DNA of 64,000 nt from Aeromonas diversa CDC 2478-85 (GTDB taxonomy: Bacteria > Pseudomonadota > Gammaproteobacteria > Enterobacterales > Aeromonadaceae): assembly GCF_000819805.1 (NCBI RefSeq), contig NZ_CDCE01000020.1, positions 141,162 through 205,161 of the forward strand. Direction: 5' to 3'. The notes under the pieces are model-generated. The model saw only the letters and a program-made list of their open reading frames with translations. It was not told the DNA's origin and did not search any database. Below, piece after piece: positions 24,652 through 34,929 of this stretch (its first letter is position 1; every line of letters starts with the position of its first letter). Position numbers and translations under genes: made by a program.

Positions 24652-25210
24652 CCGCGGCTTTACCCTGATCGAGCTTATCGTCGGTATTGTGCTGCTGGCG
24701 GTGGCCCTGACCGGCATCCTCGGGCTACTGGTCAACCAGGCGCCGCGCGCCGTAGACCCGGTGCAGCAGGTGCGTGCCGCCCAGCTGGCCCAGCGCCTGC
24801 TGGGTGAGATCATGGAGGCGTCGTTTGATCAGGCATCGGATCACAACGGCGGGCGTTTTCGCTGTGGTGAGACGCAGGCCGGCGTCTCTTATCCTCCCTG
24901 TACCAGCAGCGCCCACTATGGTCCGGATCCCGGGGAGAATGCCCCCTATCTCTATAACGATGTGGACGACTTCGACAGCGCGGGTCAATGGCTGGCGGCC
25001 AATACCCTGGTGCAACAGAGTGCCCTGGGGCCGCAGGATGAGTATCGCAACTTCGCGGTGCGCATCGCCGTGGTGGGGCGCGATCTGAGCGCCAGCGACC
25101 CCGACACCGCCTGCGCGGATCCCTGCTCGGTCGGCAAGCGCATCACGCTGACGGTGCGCCTGCCTGACGGGAGCAGTCTGGATTTTGCCGCTTACCGGGG
25201 GAACTACTGA
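24638..25210 (+). CDS. mshD: MSHA minor pilin MshD
   Basis: Minor type IV pilin, 190 aa from the ATG at 24638. Leader MRSPSRG precedes FTLIELIVGIVLLAVALTG with Glu at +5, similar to GspI/PilV-type pilins. An upstream in-frame start at 24590 would bury the leader, so it is rejected. Starts within mshC and ends in a TGATG overlap with mshO. Six Cys occur in the globular domain. Confidence 0.88.
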   Translation: MRSPSRGFTLIELIVGIVLLAVALTGILGLLVNQAPRAVDPVQQVRAAQLAQRLLGEIMEASFDQASDHNGGRFRCGETQAGVSYPPCTSSAHYGPDPGENAPYLYNDVDDFDSAGQWLAANTLVQQSALGPQDEYRNFAVRIAVVGRDLSASDPDTACADPCSVGKRITLTVRLPDGSSLDFAAYRGNY

Positions 25211-25986
25211 TGGCGCGCGGCTTCACCCTGATCGAACTGGTGATGGTGATCCTCTTGCTCGGCATCATGGCCACCTTCTCCAGCCAGTTTATCGGTACGG
25301 GCACCCTCATCTATCAGGATGCCAGTGCCCGTGAACAGCTGATGAGCGATGTTCGCTTCGCCCTCGAGCGTTTGAACCGCGAGGTGGGGCAGGCGGTGCC
25401 TGGCTCCTTGCAGATTGAGGATCTCGACGGCAATCGGACCGAGCAGGGGGCCTGCATACGGTTCTGGCCGATCCAGAGTGCCAGCCGTTACCTGCGCCTG
25501 AATCAGGGGCTGAGCGGGGGGACGTTCGCCATGACTCTGGTGACCCCCGATGGCGCCGCGCCGACCGACGCCAGCCTGGCCATCGTCTACCCCCTGACCG
25601 AGCAGGGGCTGGCACAAGGCTGCATCGGTGGCACCTGCACCAGTCAGGTGCTGACGGTCAGCCCAGTGGGCAGCGGCGCCCTGCAGGTCACCACGGCCCA
25701 GTCGTTTAGCACCGAATCGCCGGGGCGCCGGGTCTATTTTGCCAGTGAGCAGGTGCTGTTCTGCGTCCAGAGTGGCCGCATGCTGCGGGGGGCGGGGGCC
25801 TTGGGGCAATCCCTGGCGGCCAGCGCTCTGACCGAGCCCGTGGCCGGGCTTGTCGCCGAGGGACTCTTCTATCGCGACATCGCCTCGCCCCGCTACGGGG
25901 GCGAGGTTGGCTTGCGACTGACCCTGAGCCAGCGGGGGGAGAGCGTGACCCTGGAGCACAGGATGGGGGTGTGGAATGAACCCTAG
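25210..25986 (+). CDS. mshO: MSHA minor pilin MshO
   Basis: Minor type IV pilin of the GspJ/PilW type, 258 aa. Very short leader MARG, then FTLIELVMVILLLGIMATF with Glu at +5. Start codon overlaps the mshD stop (TGATG at 25208-25212). Four Cys in the C-terminal half (GCIGGTC, LFC and an earlier GACI). Such pilins form the tip complex that primes assembly. Confidence 0.88.
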   Translation: MARGFTLIELVMVILLLGIMATFSSQFIGTGTLIYQDASAREQLMSDVRFALERLNREVGQAVPGSLQIEDLDGNRTEQGACIRFWPIQSASRYLRLNQGLSGGTFAMTLVTPDGAAPTDASLAIVYPLTEQGLAQGCIGGTCTSQVLTVSPVGSGALQVTTAQSFSTESPGRRVYFASEQVLFCVQSGRMLRGAGALGQSLAASALTEPVAGLVAEGLFYRDIASPRYGGEVGLRLTLSQRGESVTLEHRMGVWNEP

Positions 25987-26407
25987 ACGCACGCACGGCA
26001 GCGCCCTGCTGATCGCTCTGTTCGTCATCGTCGTGATGGCCCTGCTGGCCGCCGCCATGGGCCGTTTTCTCACCGACAGTGGCGAGAAGCACACGCTTGA
26101 GGTGCGCGGCGTGCGGGCCCTGATGGCGGCCCAGAGTGCCCTGGAGGTGGGGCTCTACCGGCTCTATCCCCAGGGGCAGTGGCAACCGCTCGGGTGCCCC
26201 GGCGCCAACCTCACCTTTACCACGCCCGGCCTTGACGGCTGTCAGGCTGTACTCAGCTGCACGCCTGTCTCCAGCTCGGATGGGAGTATTTCCGTGGCCG
26301 GGGTGCGCCTGAGCGCGCAGGGAAGCTGCGGTGATAGGCAGCTCGATAGCGCCAACCCCGATTTTGCCGTGAGCCGCACCCTGACGGTGGAAACCTATGG
26401 AGAGTAA
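25976..26407 (+). CDS. mshP: MSHA pilin-like protein MshP
   Basis: PilX/GspK-type pseudopilin of 143 aa. The N-terminus is MNPRRTHG followed by SALLIALFVIVVMALLAAAMG: a basic leader ending in Gly and a long hydrophobic helix, but with Ser instead of Phe at +1 and no Glu at +5, as in tip-capping pseudopilins. Overlaps mshO by 11 bases and is 2 bases from mshQ. Confidence 0.85.
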   Translation: MNPRRTHGSALLIALFVIVVMALLAAAMGRFLTDSGEKHTLEVRGVRALMAAQSALEVGLYRLYPQGQWQPLGCPGANLTFTTPGLDGCQAVLSCTPVSSSDGSISVAGVRLSAQGSCGDRQLDSANPDFAVSRTLTVETYGE

Positions 26408-26409
26408 CC

Positions 26410-29400
26410 ATGCGCCTTGAGCGATTCCTGTTGATCCTCGCTCTGCTCCTGTCGCCATGCGCTTTTGGTGACGTGCTCCTGCCCGGCTACGGACATATCG
26501 GCGATAACGACTCGACGGCGCTGCGCCCCACCCAGGTGCTGTGGCCATCCGGCGGCCATTATCAGGCGCTGCGGCCCATCAACTTTCGACTGACTCATCC
26601 CGTGATGCTCAAGGAGATTCGGCTCGAAGGAAGCAGTGATCTGCAGGCCGGCATGAATGTGATTATCTGGGATCGCTATGGGAATACCCTGCTCGATCTG
26701 CAAGGTTATGATGGCAGCCGGGACAGGGTCACCGTAGCCAATGAATTATCGTTGCCTGCCGGGGAGTATCGCATCGCGGTGTGGGGGAGCTGTTTTTATA
26801 ACAATGGCAATGCCTATCAGCGCTATGCCTATCCTTGCCACGATTGGGATGATTTTACCTTTAGTGCCATTCGCCTGGTGACCAATGGCACCAGCACCGC
26901 CTTTCATTTCAGCCAGCGCACCCATATCGGTGATAATCAAGACGCGAGCCGTTGGTATCCCCCGGCGGCGAGCGGCGCTTATGTGCGTTATACCTTCACC
27001 CTGAACAAGCGCTCACGCCTCGACTCTCTCTTGCTCTTTAATCTGCAGGATTGGGAGGCCACGGGGGGCAGCCGGATCTTTATCCGCACGGCAGACAGCG
27101 CCTACACCCCTCTGGTCTATTACTTCACCCGCAACGGCGACATCGAGTGGAAAATTAACTACGAGCTGGCCGCCGGCACCTATGAGCTCTGGGTCGAGAG
27201 CGTCGCCGCCTATGATCGCGATGACATCAGCTGGGACTCGATGCTCCTCACCTACACGCCGCTCAACGAGAGCGTCGCCCTGGATAACGTCTGCTCTATC
27301 TTCCCTTATCCGGCCCAGGGGCGGGCGAGTGCTCACAAGCTCGACCTGAGCGGTAATCCCGGCAATACCATGGGGCTGGTGTATGGCACCCAGGGCGGAC
27401 GCCTTGGCTATGGACCCAATGGCCAGATCAAGGGCACCTCGGGGAGTAACTGCGACGGGGGCCTGTGCGTCGCCGTGGGTGATGTCGCCCCCTGGGGCGG
27501 CGCGCCCGTTTCTCGTTTCCCCCTCGCCACCGGCGCCGATGTGACGCTGGGGTTTGCCGAGACCCGGTATCTCACGGCGGCCGATGGCATGACGTTTGGC
27601 ACTGTATCGACCTCATACCAATCCCTGCTGAACATCGAAAATTCGGGCATCACCATCAAGGCGATGAACCTGGGCAGTGGCCGTGGCGGGCGGCCCTATA
27701 CCGTCAAGTTGGCGGCCGGGGATTACTGGATTGAAACCCTGACCATGAGCAATGACACCTCGATAGAGATCGATGGCCCGGTCAGGCTGTTTGTGAAGAC
27801 GCTGGTTATGGGGTCGGCCAGCTATATCAACAGCCCGGGCCGCAATAGCGCGGGTGACGTCGGCAAGCTAATGGTCGTGCTCTACGACGGCGCAACCCTG
27901 ACCGATGGCTCGACCCTCTCCGGGCTGGTCTATCAGGCGGACAGTGCCAGAGGAAGTGTCAGCCTGTCGTCGGCGTCCTATCTGATGGGGCGCATCAACG
28001 CCCAGTCGGTGCTGCTGGGTAAAGATTCGACGATCGATAGCCGGGCCTATCAATGTTCCACCGTCGTCGCGCCCGATCACTACGAGCTGATCTATTCGGC
28101 CCAGGCGCTCACTTGTGAGCAGGCCAGCGTGCAGCTGCGGGCCTGTAAAGACAGCAGCTGTAGCCAGCTGTTTGACGCGGGCGCCTCGGTCAGCCTCTCC
28201 CCTCAGGCGGGGTGGAGCAGCAACCCGGTGTCACTGGGGAGTAGCGGGCTGGCGAATCTCACCCTGGCCCGGCTCACGGTCGGGAGCGTGACCCTGGGCG
28301 CGTCGGCGAGTGCCCCAGCGGCGCCGCTGCGCTGCTATCGGGACGGGGTGCTCGATCCTGGCTGCACCCTCGACTTCGTTGACGCGGCCCTGCGCTTTAA
28401 CGTGCCGACCTTCTATGCTGGCGAGAGCGCCAGCAGCGAGATCCGGGCCATCAAGTCGTCCGCTGCCGGGGCGACCCGGGTCTGCCTCCCCCTGCTGACC
28501 GGTACCCAGAGCCTGCGTTTTGACTACGGCAAGGTGGTCTCTGACCCCAGCCAGGCACAGCCGACGGTCAATGGAACGCCCCTGTCTGCGGCGGGTGCGG
28601 CGGCCAACGTGACCTTCGATGCCAATGGGGTTGGCCAGCTCACGGTGCAATATCCGGATGCCGGCGTCCTGCGCCTCGATGCGAGCGTGCAGAGAAGCGA
28701 CAGTACCGGCACCCTCAACCTCAAGGGGAGTGACACCTTTGCCGTGCTGCCCAAGGCCATCGTGCTGCAAGGGGAGGGGCAGTCGCTCTGCAGCGGTAGC
28801 GATGATGCGAGCTATGCCGCCTGCCCCGTCTATCGCAGGGCGGGCGAGGGCTTTAACCTGCTCGCCCAGGCGATCAACAGCGCCAATGTGGCGACGCCGG
28901 GGTTTGCGACTCAGGGGCGGACTGTGGATTGGCAACTGTTGGCCCCGGCCGGTGGTGTGCGGGGGCTATTGTCGCCCGCCACTCTGTCCATGGCCGCCGG
29001 TAGCGGGCGTCTGGCCACCAGCTGGAGCGAGGTGGGGGTGATTCGTGCCGGCGTCACCGATTTTGTCCCCTACCCCAACTATCAGGACGAGTCTCCCCCG
29101 TTAACGGTGCCCCTGCGCTGGAGCGCCCCCATAGGGCGCTTCGTCCCGTGGGATTTTGCGGTTAGCGATAAGCGCATCCTGCCTGCCTGCTCTTCCTTCA
29201 CTTATACGGGGCAGCCCTTTACCAGCGGGTTTACCGTCACCGCCCGTAACCTGAGTGCGGGAACCACGCTTAACTATCGTGGGCCCTTTGCCAAAGGGGC
29301 GAGCAAGCTGGTGGCCGAGAATGGGGATCTCGGCGGGGGGCTGACCAGCCGTATTGACCAAGAGCCGGTGCTGACGTGGGGTCAGGGCATTGCCCAGGTC

Positions 29401-30063
29401 AGACCGGATAGCCCCAACTCCCGCTTGGCTCGTAGCCAGGCCCTTGAGGAATCCCTGATGCAACTGGCTGTCGGCTTGCGGATCGCCGACGGCGAGACCC
29501 CGGTGGTGACCCGGGTTGCCGCGCCGGATATGCGTGCCGACGAGGCGGGTGATTGTGCGCCGAGTGGGCGCTGTGATGCCGTCAGGCTGGGTATCCAGGT
29601 GCTGCGTCACGGTCGGCTCGCGGTCAGTACCGAGCAGGGGAGCGCCGGTACACCGCTCGCCTTGCGCCAGCAAGTGGAGTCGTATCAGGATGGACGTTGG
29701 CGACCCAACGTCGATGACAGCTGCACCGAGCTCGATCTGAGCGGCTATGAGTTCACCGCCGACGGGCAGGCCTATGATGCCGGTAGCGGCATGCTCTCAT
29801 TCCCGCCGGCAGGGGCAATCCGCCTCGGCCTGGGCAGCCAGGCCCCCGGCAGCGCCAGGGCTCGCGTCGCGGCAGGGGAAACCCGATTACAGCTTGGCGC
29901 CCCTGGTACCCCCCTCACCGTACCCTATCGCGTGGATCTCTCCCGCCAGCCCGGGGCTCCGCTCTGGTTGTTAGACGATCCTCGCAGCCTCCAGGGGATC
30001 GCCATCTTCGGTAGTGCGCGCGGGAGCGATCGCATCATCTACCGGCGTGAGCGGTTTAATTAA
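26410..30063 (+). CDS. mshQ: MSHA-associated large exported protein MshQ
   Basis: Last and largest gene of the locus, 1217 aa. N-terminal signal peptide (about 1-20, LLILALLLSPCAFG). The first third holds beta-rich segments with two similar blocks (GYGHIGDNDSTALRP near 26 and HIGDNQDASRW near 172), the middle a beta-helix-like region (about 415-545), and the last half the DUF6701 type found in MshQ proteins. Likely a secreted adhesin or tip protein of the pilus; that role is inferred from size, export signal and position. Codon use is mixed, with short AT-richer patches (about 26640-26960). Confidence 0.88.
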   Translation: MRLERFLLILALLLSPCAFGDVLLPGYGHIGDNDSTALRPTQVLWPSGGHYQALRPINFRLTHPVMLKEIRLEGSSDLQAGMNVIIWDRYGNTLLDLQGYDGSRDRVTVANELSLPAGEYRIAVWGSCFYNNGNAYQRYAYPCHDWDDFTFSAIRLVTNGTSTAFHFSQRTHIGDNQDASRWYPPAASGAYVRYTFTLNKRSRLDSLLLFNLQDWEATGGSRIFIRTADSAYTPLVYYFTRNGDIEWKINYELAAGTYELWVESVAAYDRDDISWDSMLLTYTPLNESVALDNVCSIFPYPAQGRASAHKLDLSGNPGNTMGLVYGTQGGRLGYGPNGQIKGTSGSNCDGGLCVAVGDVAPWGGAPVSRFPLATGADVTLGFAETRYLTAADGMTFGTVSTSYQSLLNIENSGITIKAMNLGSGRGGRPYTVKLAAGDYWIETLTMSNDTSIEIDGPVRLFVKTLVMGSASYINSPGRNSAGDVGKLMVVLYDGATLTDGSTLSGLVYQADSARGSVSLSSASYLMGRINAQSVLLGKDSTIDSRAYQCSTVVAPDHYELIYSAQALTCEQASVQLRACKDSSCSQLFDAGASVSLSPQAGWSSNPVSLGSSGLANLTLARLTVGSVTLGASASAPAAPLRCYRDGVLDPGCTLDFVDAALRFNVPTFYAGESASSEIRAIKSSAAGATRVCLPLLTGTQSLRFDYGKVVSDPSQAQPTVNGTPLSAAGAAANVTFDANGVGQLTVQYPDAGVLRLDASVQRSDSTGTLNLKGSDTFAVLPKAIVLQGEGQSLCSGSDDASYAACPVYRRAGEGFNLLAQAINSANVATPGFATQGRTVDWQLLAPAGGVRGLLSPATLSMAAGSGRLATSWSEVGVIRAGVTDFVPYPNYQDESPPLTVPLRWSAPIGRFVPWDFAVSDKRILPACSSFTYTGQPFTSGFTVTARNLSAGTTLNYRGPFAKGASKLVAENGDLGGGLTSRIDQEPVLTWGQGIAQVRPDSPNSRLARSQALEESLMQLAVGLRIADGETPVVTRVAAPDMRADEAGDCAPSGRCDAVRLGIQVLRHGRLAVSTEQGSAGTPLALRQQVESYQDGRWRPNVDDSCTELDLSGYEFTADGQAYDAGSGMLSFPPAGAIRLGLGSQAPGSARARVAAGETRLQLGAPGTPLTVPYRVDLSRQPGAPLWLLDDPRSLQGIAIFGSARGSDRIIYRRERFN

Positions 30064-31306
<1,243 letters not shown>

Positions 31307-31314
31307 CAGAAGAT

Positions 31315-31340
31315 GAGCCGGCAAACGCCGGCTCTTTTTT
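31315..31340 (+). terminator. rho-independent terminator after mreB
   Basis: GAGCCGGC-AAAC-GCCGGCTC followed by TTTTTT, starting 8 bases after the mreB stop. Confidence 0.88.
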
Positions 31341-31377
31341 GCAGCCAGCGGCGATCTTGTCGATCGCCGCTGGCTGC
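31341..31377. repeat. perfect 16-bp inverted repeat between mreB and mreC
   Basis: GCAGCCAGCGGCGATC (31341-31356) and its exact reverse complement (31362-31377) flank a 5-base loop, TTGTC. It begins directly at the end of the mreB terminator T-run and lacks its own T-run. It may be an mRNA 5' stabiliser for mreC or a mobile palindromic unit. Confidence 0.75.
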
Positions 31378-31431
31378 GATTGGATGCCGCTCCAAGATGC
31401 GGCTTGACCCGACAGGGTGACACCACGATTT

Positions 31432-32316
31432 ATGAAACCGATATTTGGCCGAGGCCCTTCGCTTCAACTGCGGCTCTTTCTCGCCGTGGTTATCTCCATC
31501 GCAGCCATTGTGGCGGACTCCCGCTTCAATGCCTTCGAGCACGTCCGTGTCTACCTCGGCTCTCTGGTCAGTCCGCTGCAGTACCTTGCCAATGCCCCCG
31601 GCATCCTGCTCGACTCCATGTCCGATCAGGTGCAGACCCGTACCGATCTCATCGAACAGACCAAGCAGCAGGAGCAACAGCTGTTTACCCTGCGCGCTCG
31701 CCTGCTGCAGATGGATCATCTTGAGCATGAAAACCAGCGCCTGCGCGAGCTGCTCGGCTCTCCGGTGCAGAAGGAGTCGCGCAAGATGGTCGCCGAGCTC
31801 ATCTCGGTCGACTCCGATCCCTTCAGCCACCAGATCCTGATCAACAAGGGGGCGCTCGACGGCGTCTACAACGGCCAGCCGGTGATCAACGATCTCGGTG
31901 TGATAGGTCAGGTGCTGCACGTGGGTTCGACCACCAGTCGGGTGCTGCTCATCACCGACTCCAGCCACGGCTTGCCGGTACGGGTGCTGCGTAACGACCT
32001 GCGCGCGATCGCCAACGGCAGCGGTGAGCTCGACAGGCTGGAGCTGCGTAACCTGCCGCGCAACACCGATATCCAGGTCGGCGATCTGCTGGTCACCTCG
32101 GGCCTTGGCGGCCGCTTCCCGGAAGGCTACCCGGTGGCGACCGTGACCCGGGCCGACTATGTGGAGGGCAAGCCGTTCGCCCAGGTGGAGGCCAAGCCCC
32201 TGGTGCCGCTCGATCGCCTGCGTTACATGTTGCTGCTGTGGACCGACAAGCGTCCCGAGCTCCACGATGATGAGCAAGCCAGTGCCCCGGCCCCCGCAGC
32301 GGAGAAAAAGTCCTGA
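31432..32316 (+). CDS. mreC: rod shape-determining protein MreC
   Basis: Bitopic inner-membrane scaffold that activates PBP2/RodA. From the ATG at 31432 it is 294 aa: cytoplasmic MKPIFGRGPSLQLRL, membrane helix (about 13-31), coiled-coil (about 65-108) and a periplasmic double beta-barrel domain (about 115-275). A GTG five codons upstream is in frame but not needed. Stop overlaps the mreD start. Confidence 0.95.
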   Translation: MKPIFGRGPSLQLRLFLAVVISIAAIVADSRFNAFEHVRVYLGSLVSPLQYLANAPGILLDSMSDQVQTRTDLIEQTKQQEQQLFTLRARLLQMDHLEHENQRLRELLGSPVQKESRKMVAELISVDSDPFSHQILINKGALDGVYNGQPVINDLGVIGQVLHVGSTTSRVLLITDSSHGLPVRVLRNDLRAIANGSGELDRLELRNLPRNTDIQVGDLLVTSGLGGRFPEGYPVATVTRADYVEGKPFAQVEAKPLVPLDRLRYMLLLWTDKRPELHDDEQASAPAPAAEKKS

Positions 32317-32801
32317 TGTTGCAACCTGCAAGCGGCCGGCTCTGGATCTGGTTGTCGATCCTGCTGGCCCTGAGCCTCTCTATTCTGCCCCTGCCGATCC
32401 AGCTGGTGCCCTTCAGGCCCGACTGGCTCGCCATGGTGCTGGTCTACTGGGCCCTGGCGCTGCCCCACAGAGTCAATGTGGGCAGTGCCTGGGTCGCCGG
32501 CCTGCTGCTCGATGTGTTGCTCGGCAGTACCCTGGGGGTGCGTGCCATGGCCATGGCCATCATGGTCTATCTGGCGGCGTTCCAGTTTCAGAAGATCCGT
32601 AACTTCTCGGTGTGGCAACAGGCCCTCATCATGGGTGGCCTCACCCTGGTGGGCAAGGTCACCGTCTTCTGGGCCGAGCACCTGTTTAGCCGGGCCAATC
32701 TGAATGTGGGCTACTTCTGGTCTACCCTATCCACCATGTTTCTCTGGCCCTGGGTCTTTCTGGTCTTGCGCCAATTGAGAAGACACTTCAATATCAAGTA
32801 G
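32316..32801 (+). CDS. mreD: rod shape-determining protein MreD
   Basis: Integral membrane partner of MreC, 161 aa with about five membrane helices (near 10-30, 35-55, 60-80, 100-122 and 135-152). Contains the family pattern [29 protein letters not shown] overlap with mreC (32314-32318); maf follows after 2 bases. Confidence 0.95.
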   Translation: MLQPASGRLWIWLSILLALSLSILPLPIQLVPFRPDWLAMVLVYWALALPHRVNVGSAWVAGLLLDVLLGSTLGVRAMAMAIMVYLAAFQFQKIRNFSVWQQALIMGGLTLVGKVTVFWAEHLFSRANLNVGYFWSTLSTMFLWPWVFLVLRQLRRHFNIK

Positions 32802-32803
32802 TT

Positions 32804-33382
32804 ATGAAGAGCACTATTCAACTTTATCTGGCCTCCGGCTCGCCCCGTCGCCGCGAGCTGCTGACCCAGCTGGGCTACCGCTTCGAGGTATTGCGCTGCG
32901 AGGTCGAGGAGCGCCGTCAGGAGGGCGAGAAGCCCCAGGACTATGTCTGCCGGCTGGCGCGCGACAAGGCGCAGGCCGGGTTGGCCGTGGCCCCCGAGGC
33001 GCATCCCGTGCTCGGTGCCGACACCATAGTCGTGCTCGGCGAGCGGGTGCTGGAGAAGCCTTCCGACCTGATCGATGCCAAGGAGATGCTCGAGGCCCTC
33101 TCCGGGCGCGTGCATCAGGTGATGACGGCGGTTGCCCTCGCCTCGGCCGACCGTTGTGACGTGCGACTGGTGACCACCAACGTGGCCTTTCGCAAGCTCG
33201 ACGAGTCCGAGATCGAGGCCTATTGGGAGACCGGTGAACCCTGTGACAAGGCGGGTGCCTATGGGATTCAGGGGATTGCCGGCAAGTTTGTCAGCCGTAT
33301 CGAGGGGAGCTATAGCGCCGTGGTCGGCCTGCCCCTGCTCGAGACGGATCTGCTTATCAAGAGTGCCCTGGAACAGCGCTGA
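32804..33382 (+). CDS. maf: Maf nucleotide pyrophosphatase (YhdE, dTTP/UTP type)
   Basis: House-cleaning enzyme that hydrolyses dTTP, UTP and modified nucleotides. The 192-aa protein has the Maf N-terminal motif [16 protein letters not shown] and the catalytic ADTIVVL with Asp near residue 71. Its position between mreD and rng is the standard location of yhdE. No ribosome binding site is obvious, which suggests coupling to mreD. Confidence 0.93.
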   Translation: MKSTIQLYLASGSPRRRELLTQLGYRFEVLRCEVEERRQEGEKPQDYVCRLARDKAQAGLAVAPEAHPVLGADTIVVLGERVLEKPSDLIDAKEMLEALSGRVHQVMTAVALASADRCDVRLVTTNVAFRKLDESEIEAYWETGEPCDKAGAYGIQGIAGKFVSRIEGSYSAVVGLPLLETDLLIKSALEQR

Positions 33383-33459
33383 GCCACGCCTTCTTCTGGT
33401 TTTTCCAGCTTCGGACGCGCTGTTTCATCAGAATCTTATAAAAATCAGGAAGCAGTCAT

Positions 33460-34929
33460 ATGTCCGTAGAGCTGTTGATTAACGTAACCCCCTCCGAGAC
33501 CCGGGTCGCCCTGGTCGAGAATGGCCAGTTGCAGGAAGTGCATGTGGAGCGCCAGGCCCGGCGCGGCATCGTCGGAAACATCTACAAGGGCAAGATCAGT
33601 CGGGTGTTGCCCGGCATGCAGGCCGCCTTTGTCGACATCGGCATGGACAAGGCCGCCTTCCTGCACGCCTCCGACATCGTGCCCCACACCGAGTGCGTGG
33701 CCATCAAGGAGAAGGAGCAGTTCCAGGCCGGTAACATCGCCGAGCTGGTGCGTCAGGGGCAGGACATCATGGTGCAGGTGGTCAAGGATCCCCTCGGCAC
33801 CAAGGGCGCCCGCCTCACCACCGACATCACCCTCCCTTCCCGTTATCTTGTCTTCATGCCCGGCAGCGCCCACGTGGGGGTCTCCCAGCGTATCGAGTCC
33901 GAGGCGGAGCGCGAGCGCCTCAAGCGGGTGGTGAGTTCCTATGTGGACGAACTGGGCGGCTTCATCATCCGCACCGCCGCCGAAGGGGTGGGGGAGCAGG
34001 AGCTGGAGCAGGACGCCGCCTTCTTGAAGCGCCTGTGGCGCAAGATCCTCGAGCGCAAGCAGAAGTATCCGCCGTGCCGGGTCATCTACGAAGACCCCAG
34101 CCTGGCGTTCCGGGTGGTGCGTGACTTCGTCGGCGCCGAGCTCGACAAGATCCGCGTCGATTCGCGCCAGAGCTTCGAGTCCCTCAAGCGCTTCTGCGAG
34201 GAGTATGTCCCCGAGCTGGCGGACAAGCTGGAGTACTATGCCGGCGAGTCCCCCATCTTCGATCTCTACGACGTGGAGAACGAGATCCAGCGCGCCCTGG
34301 AGCGCAAGGTGGAGCTGAAATCCGGCGGCTACCTCATCATCGACCAGACCGAGGCGATGACCACGGTGGACATCAACACCGGTGCCTTCGTCGGCCATCG
34401 CAACCTGGAAGAGACCATCTTCAACACCAACGTCGAGGCGACGGCGGCCATCGCCCGTCAGCTGCGTCTGCGTAACCTCGGCGGCATCATCATCATCGAC
34501 TTCATCGATATGCAGTCGGAAGACCATCGCCGCCGGGTGCTGCACAGCCTGGAGCTGGCGCTCGCCAAGGACAGGGCCAAGACCAACGTCAACGGCTTCT
34601 CCCAGCTCGGCCTGGTGGAGATGACCCGCAAGCGCACCCGCGAGAGCCTGGAGCACGTGCTCTGCTCCGAGTGCCCCGAGTGCCATGGGCGCGGTCGGGT
34701 CAAGACGGTCGAATCGGTCTGCTACGAGATCCTGCGCGAGATCATCCGGGTTAACCGCGCCTACGATGCGGATCAGTTCACCGTTTACGCCGCCCCGGCC
34801 GTGGCCGAGTTCCTGCGCGGTGAGGAGTCCCACAGCCTGGCCGAGCTGGAGGTCTTCATCGGCAAGCAGGTGCGGGTGGTGAGCGAGCCGCTCTATAGCC
34901 AGGAGCAGTTTGACGTGGTGATGATGTAA
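33460..34929 (+). CDS. rng: ribonuclease G
   Basis: Endoribonuclease that processes the 5' end of 16S rRNA and some mRNAs. The 489-aa protein has an N-terminal S1 RNA-binding domain (about 38-128), the RNase E/G catalytic core with the metal-binding Asp motif TTVDINTGAF (about 302-311) and DFIDM, and the zinc-link CSECPECHGRG (about 404-414). Start at 33460 follows CAGGAAG. Size equals E. coli RNase G (489 aa). yhdP starts directly after its stop. Confidence 0.96.
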   Translation: MSVELLINVTPSETRVALVENGQLQEVHVERQARRGIVGNIYKGKISRVLPGMQAAFVDIGMDKAAFLHASDIVPHTECVAIKEKEQFQAGNIAELVRQGQDIMVQVVKDPLGTKGARLTTDITLPSRYLVFMPGSAHVGVSQRIESEAERERLKRVVSSYVDELGGFIIRTAAEGVGEQELEQDAAFLKRLWRKILERKQKYPPCRVIYEDPSLAFRVVRDFVGAELDKIRVDSRQSFESLKRFCEEYVPELADKLEYYAGESPIFDLYDVENEIQRALERKVELKSGGYLIIDQTEAMTTVDINTGAFVGHRNLEETIFNTNVEATAAIARQLRLRNLGGIIIIDFIDMQSEDHRRRVLHSLELALAKDRAKTNVNGFSQLGLVEMTRKRTRESLEHVLCSECPECHGRGRVKTVESVCYEILREIIRVNRAYDADQFTVYAAPAVAEFLRGEESHSLAELEVFIGKQVRVVSEPLYSQEQFDVVMM

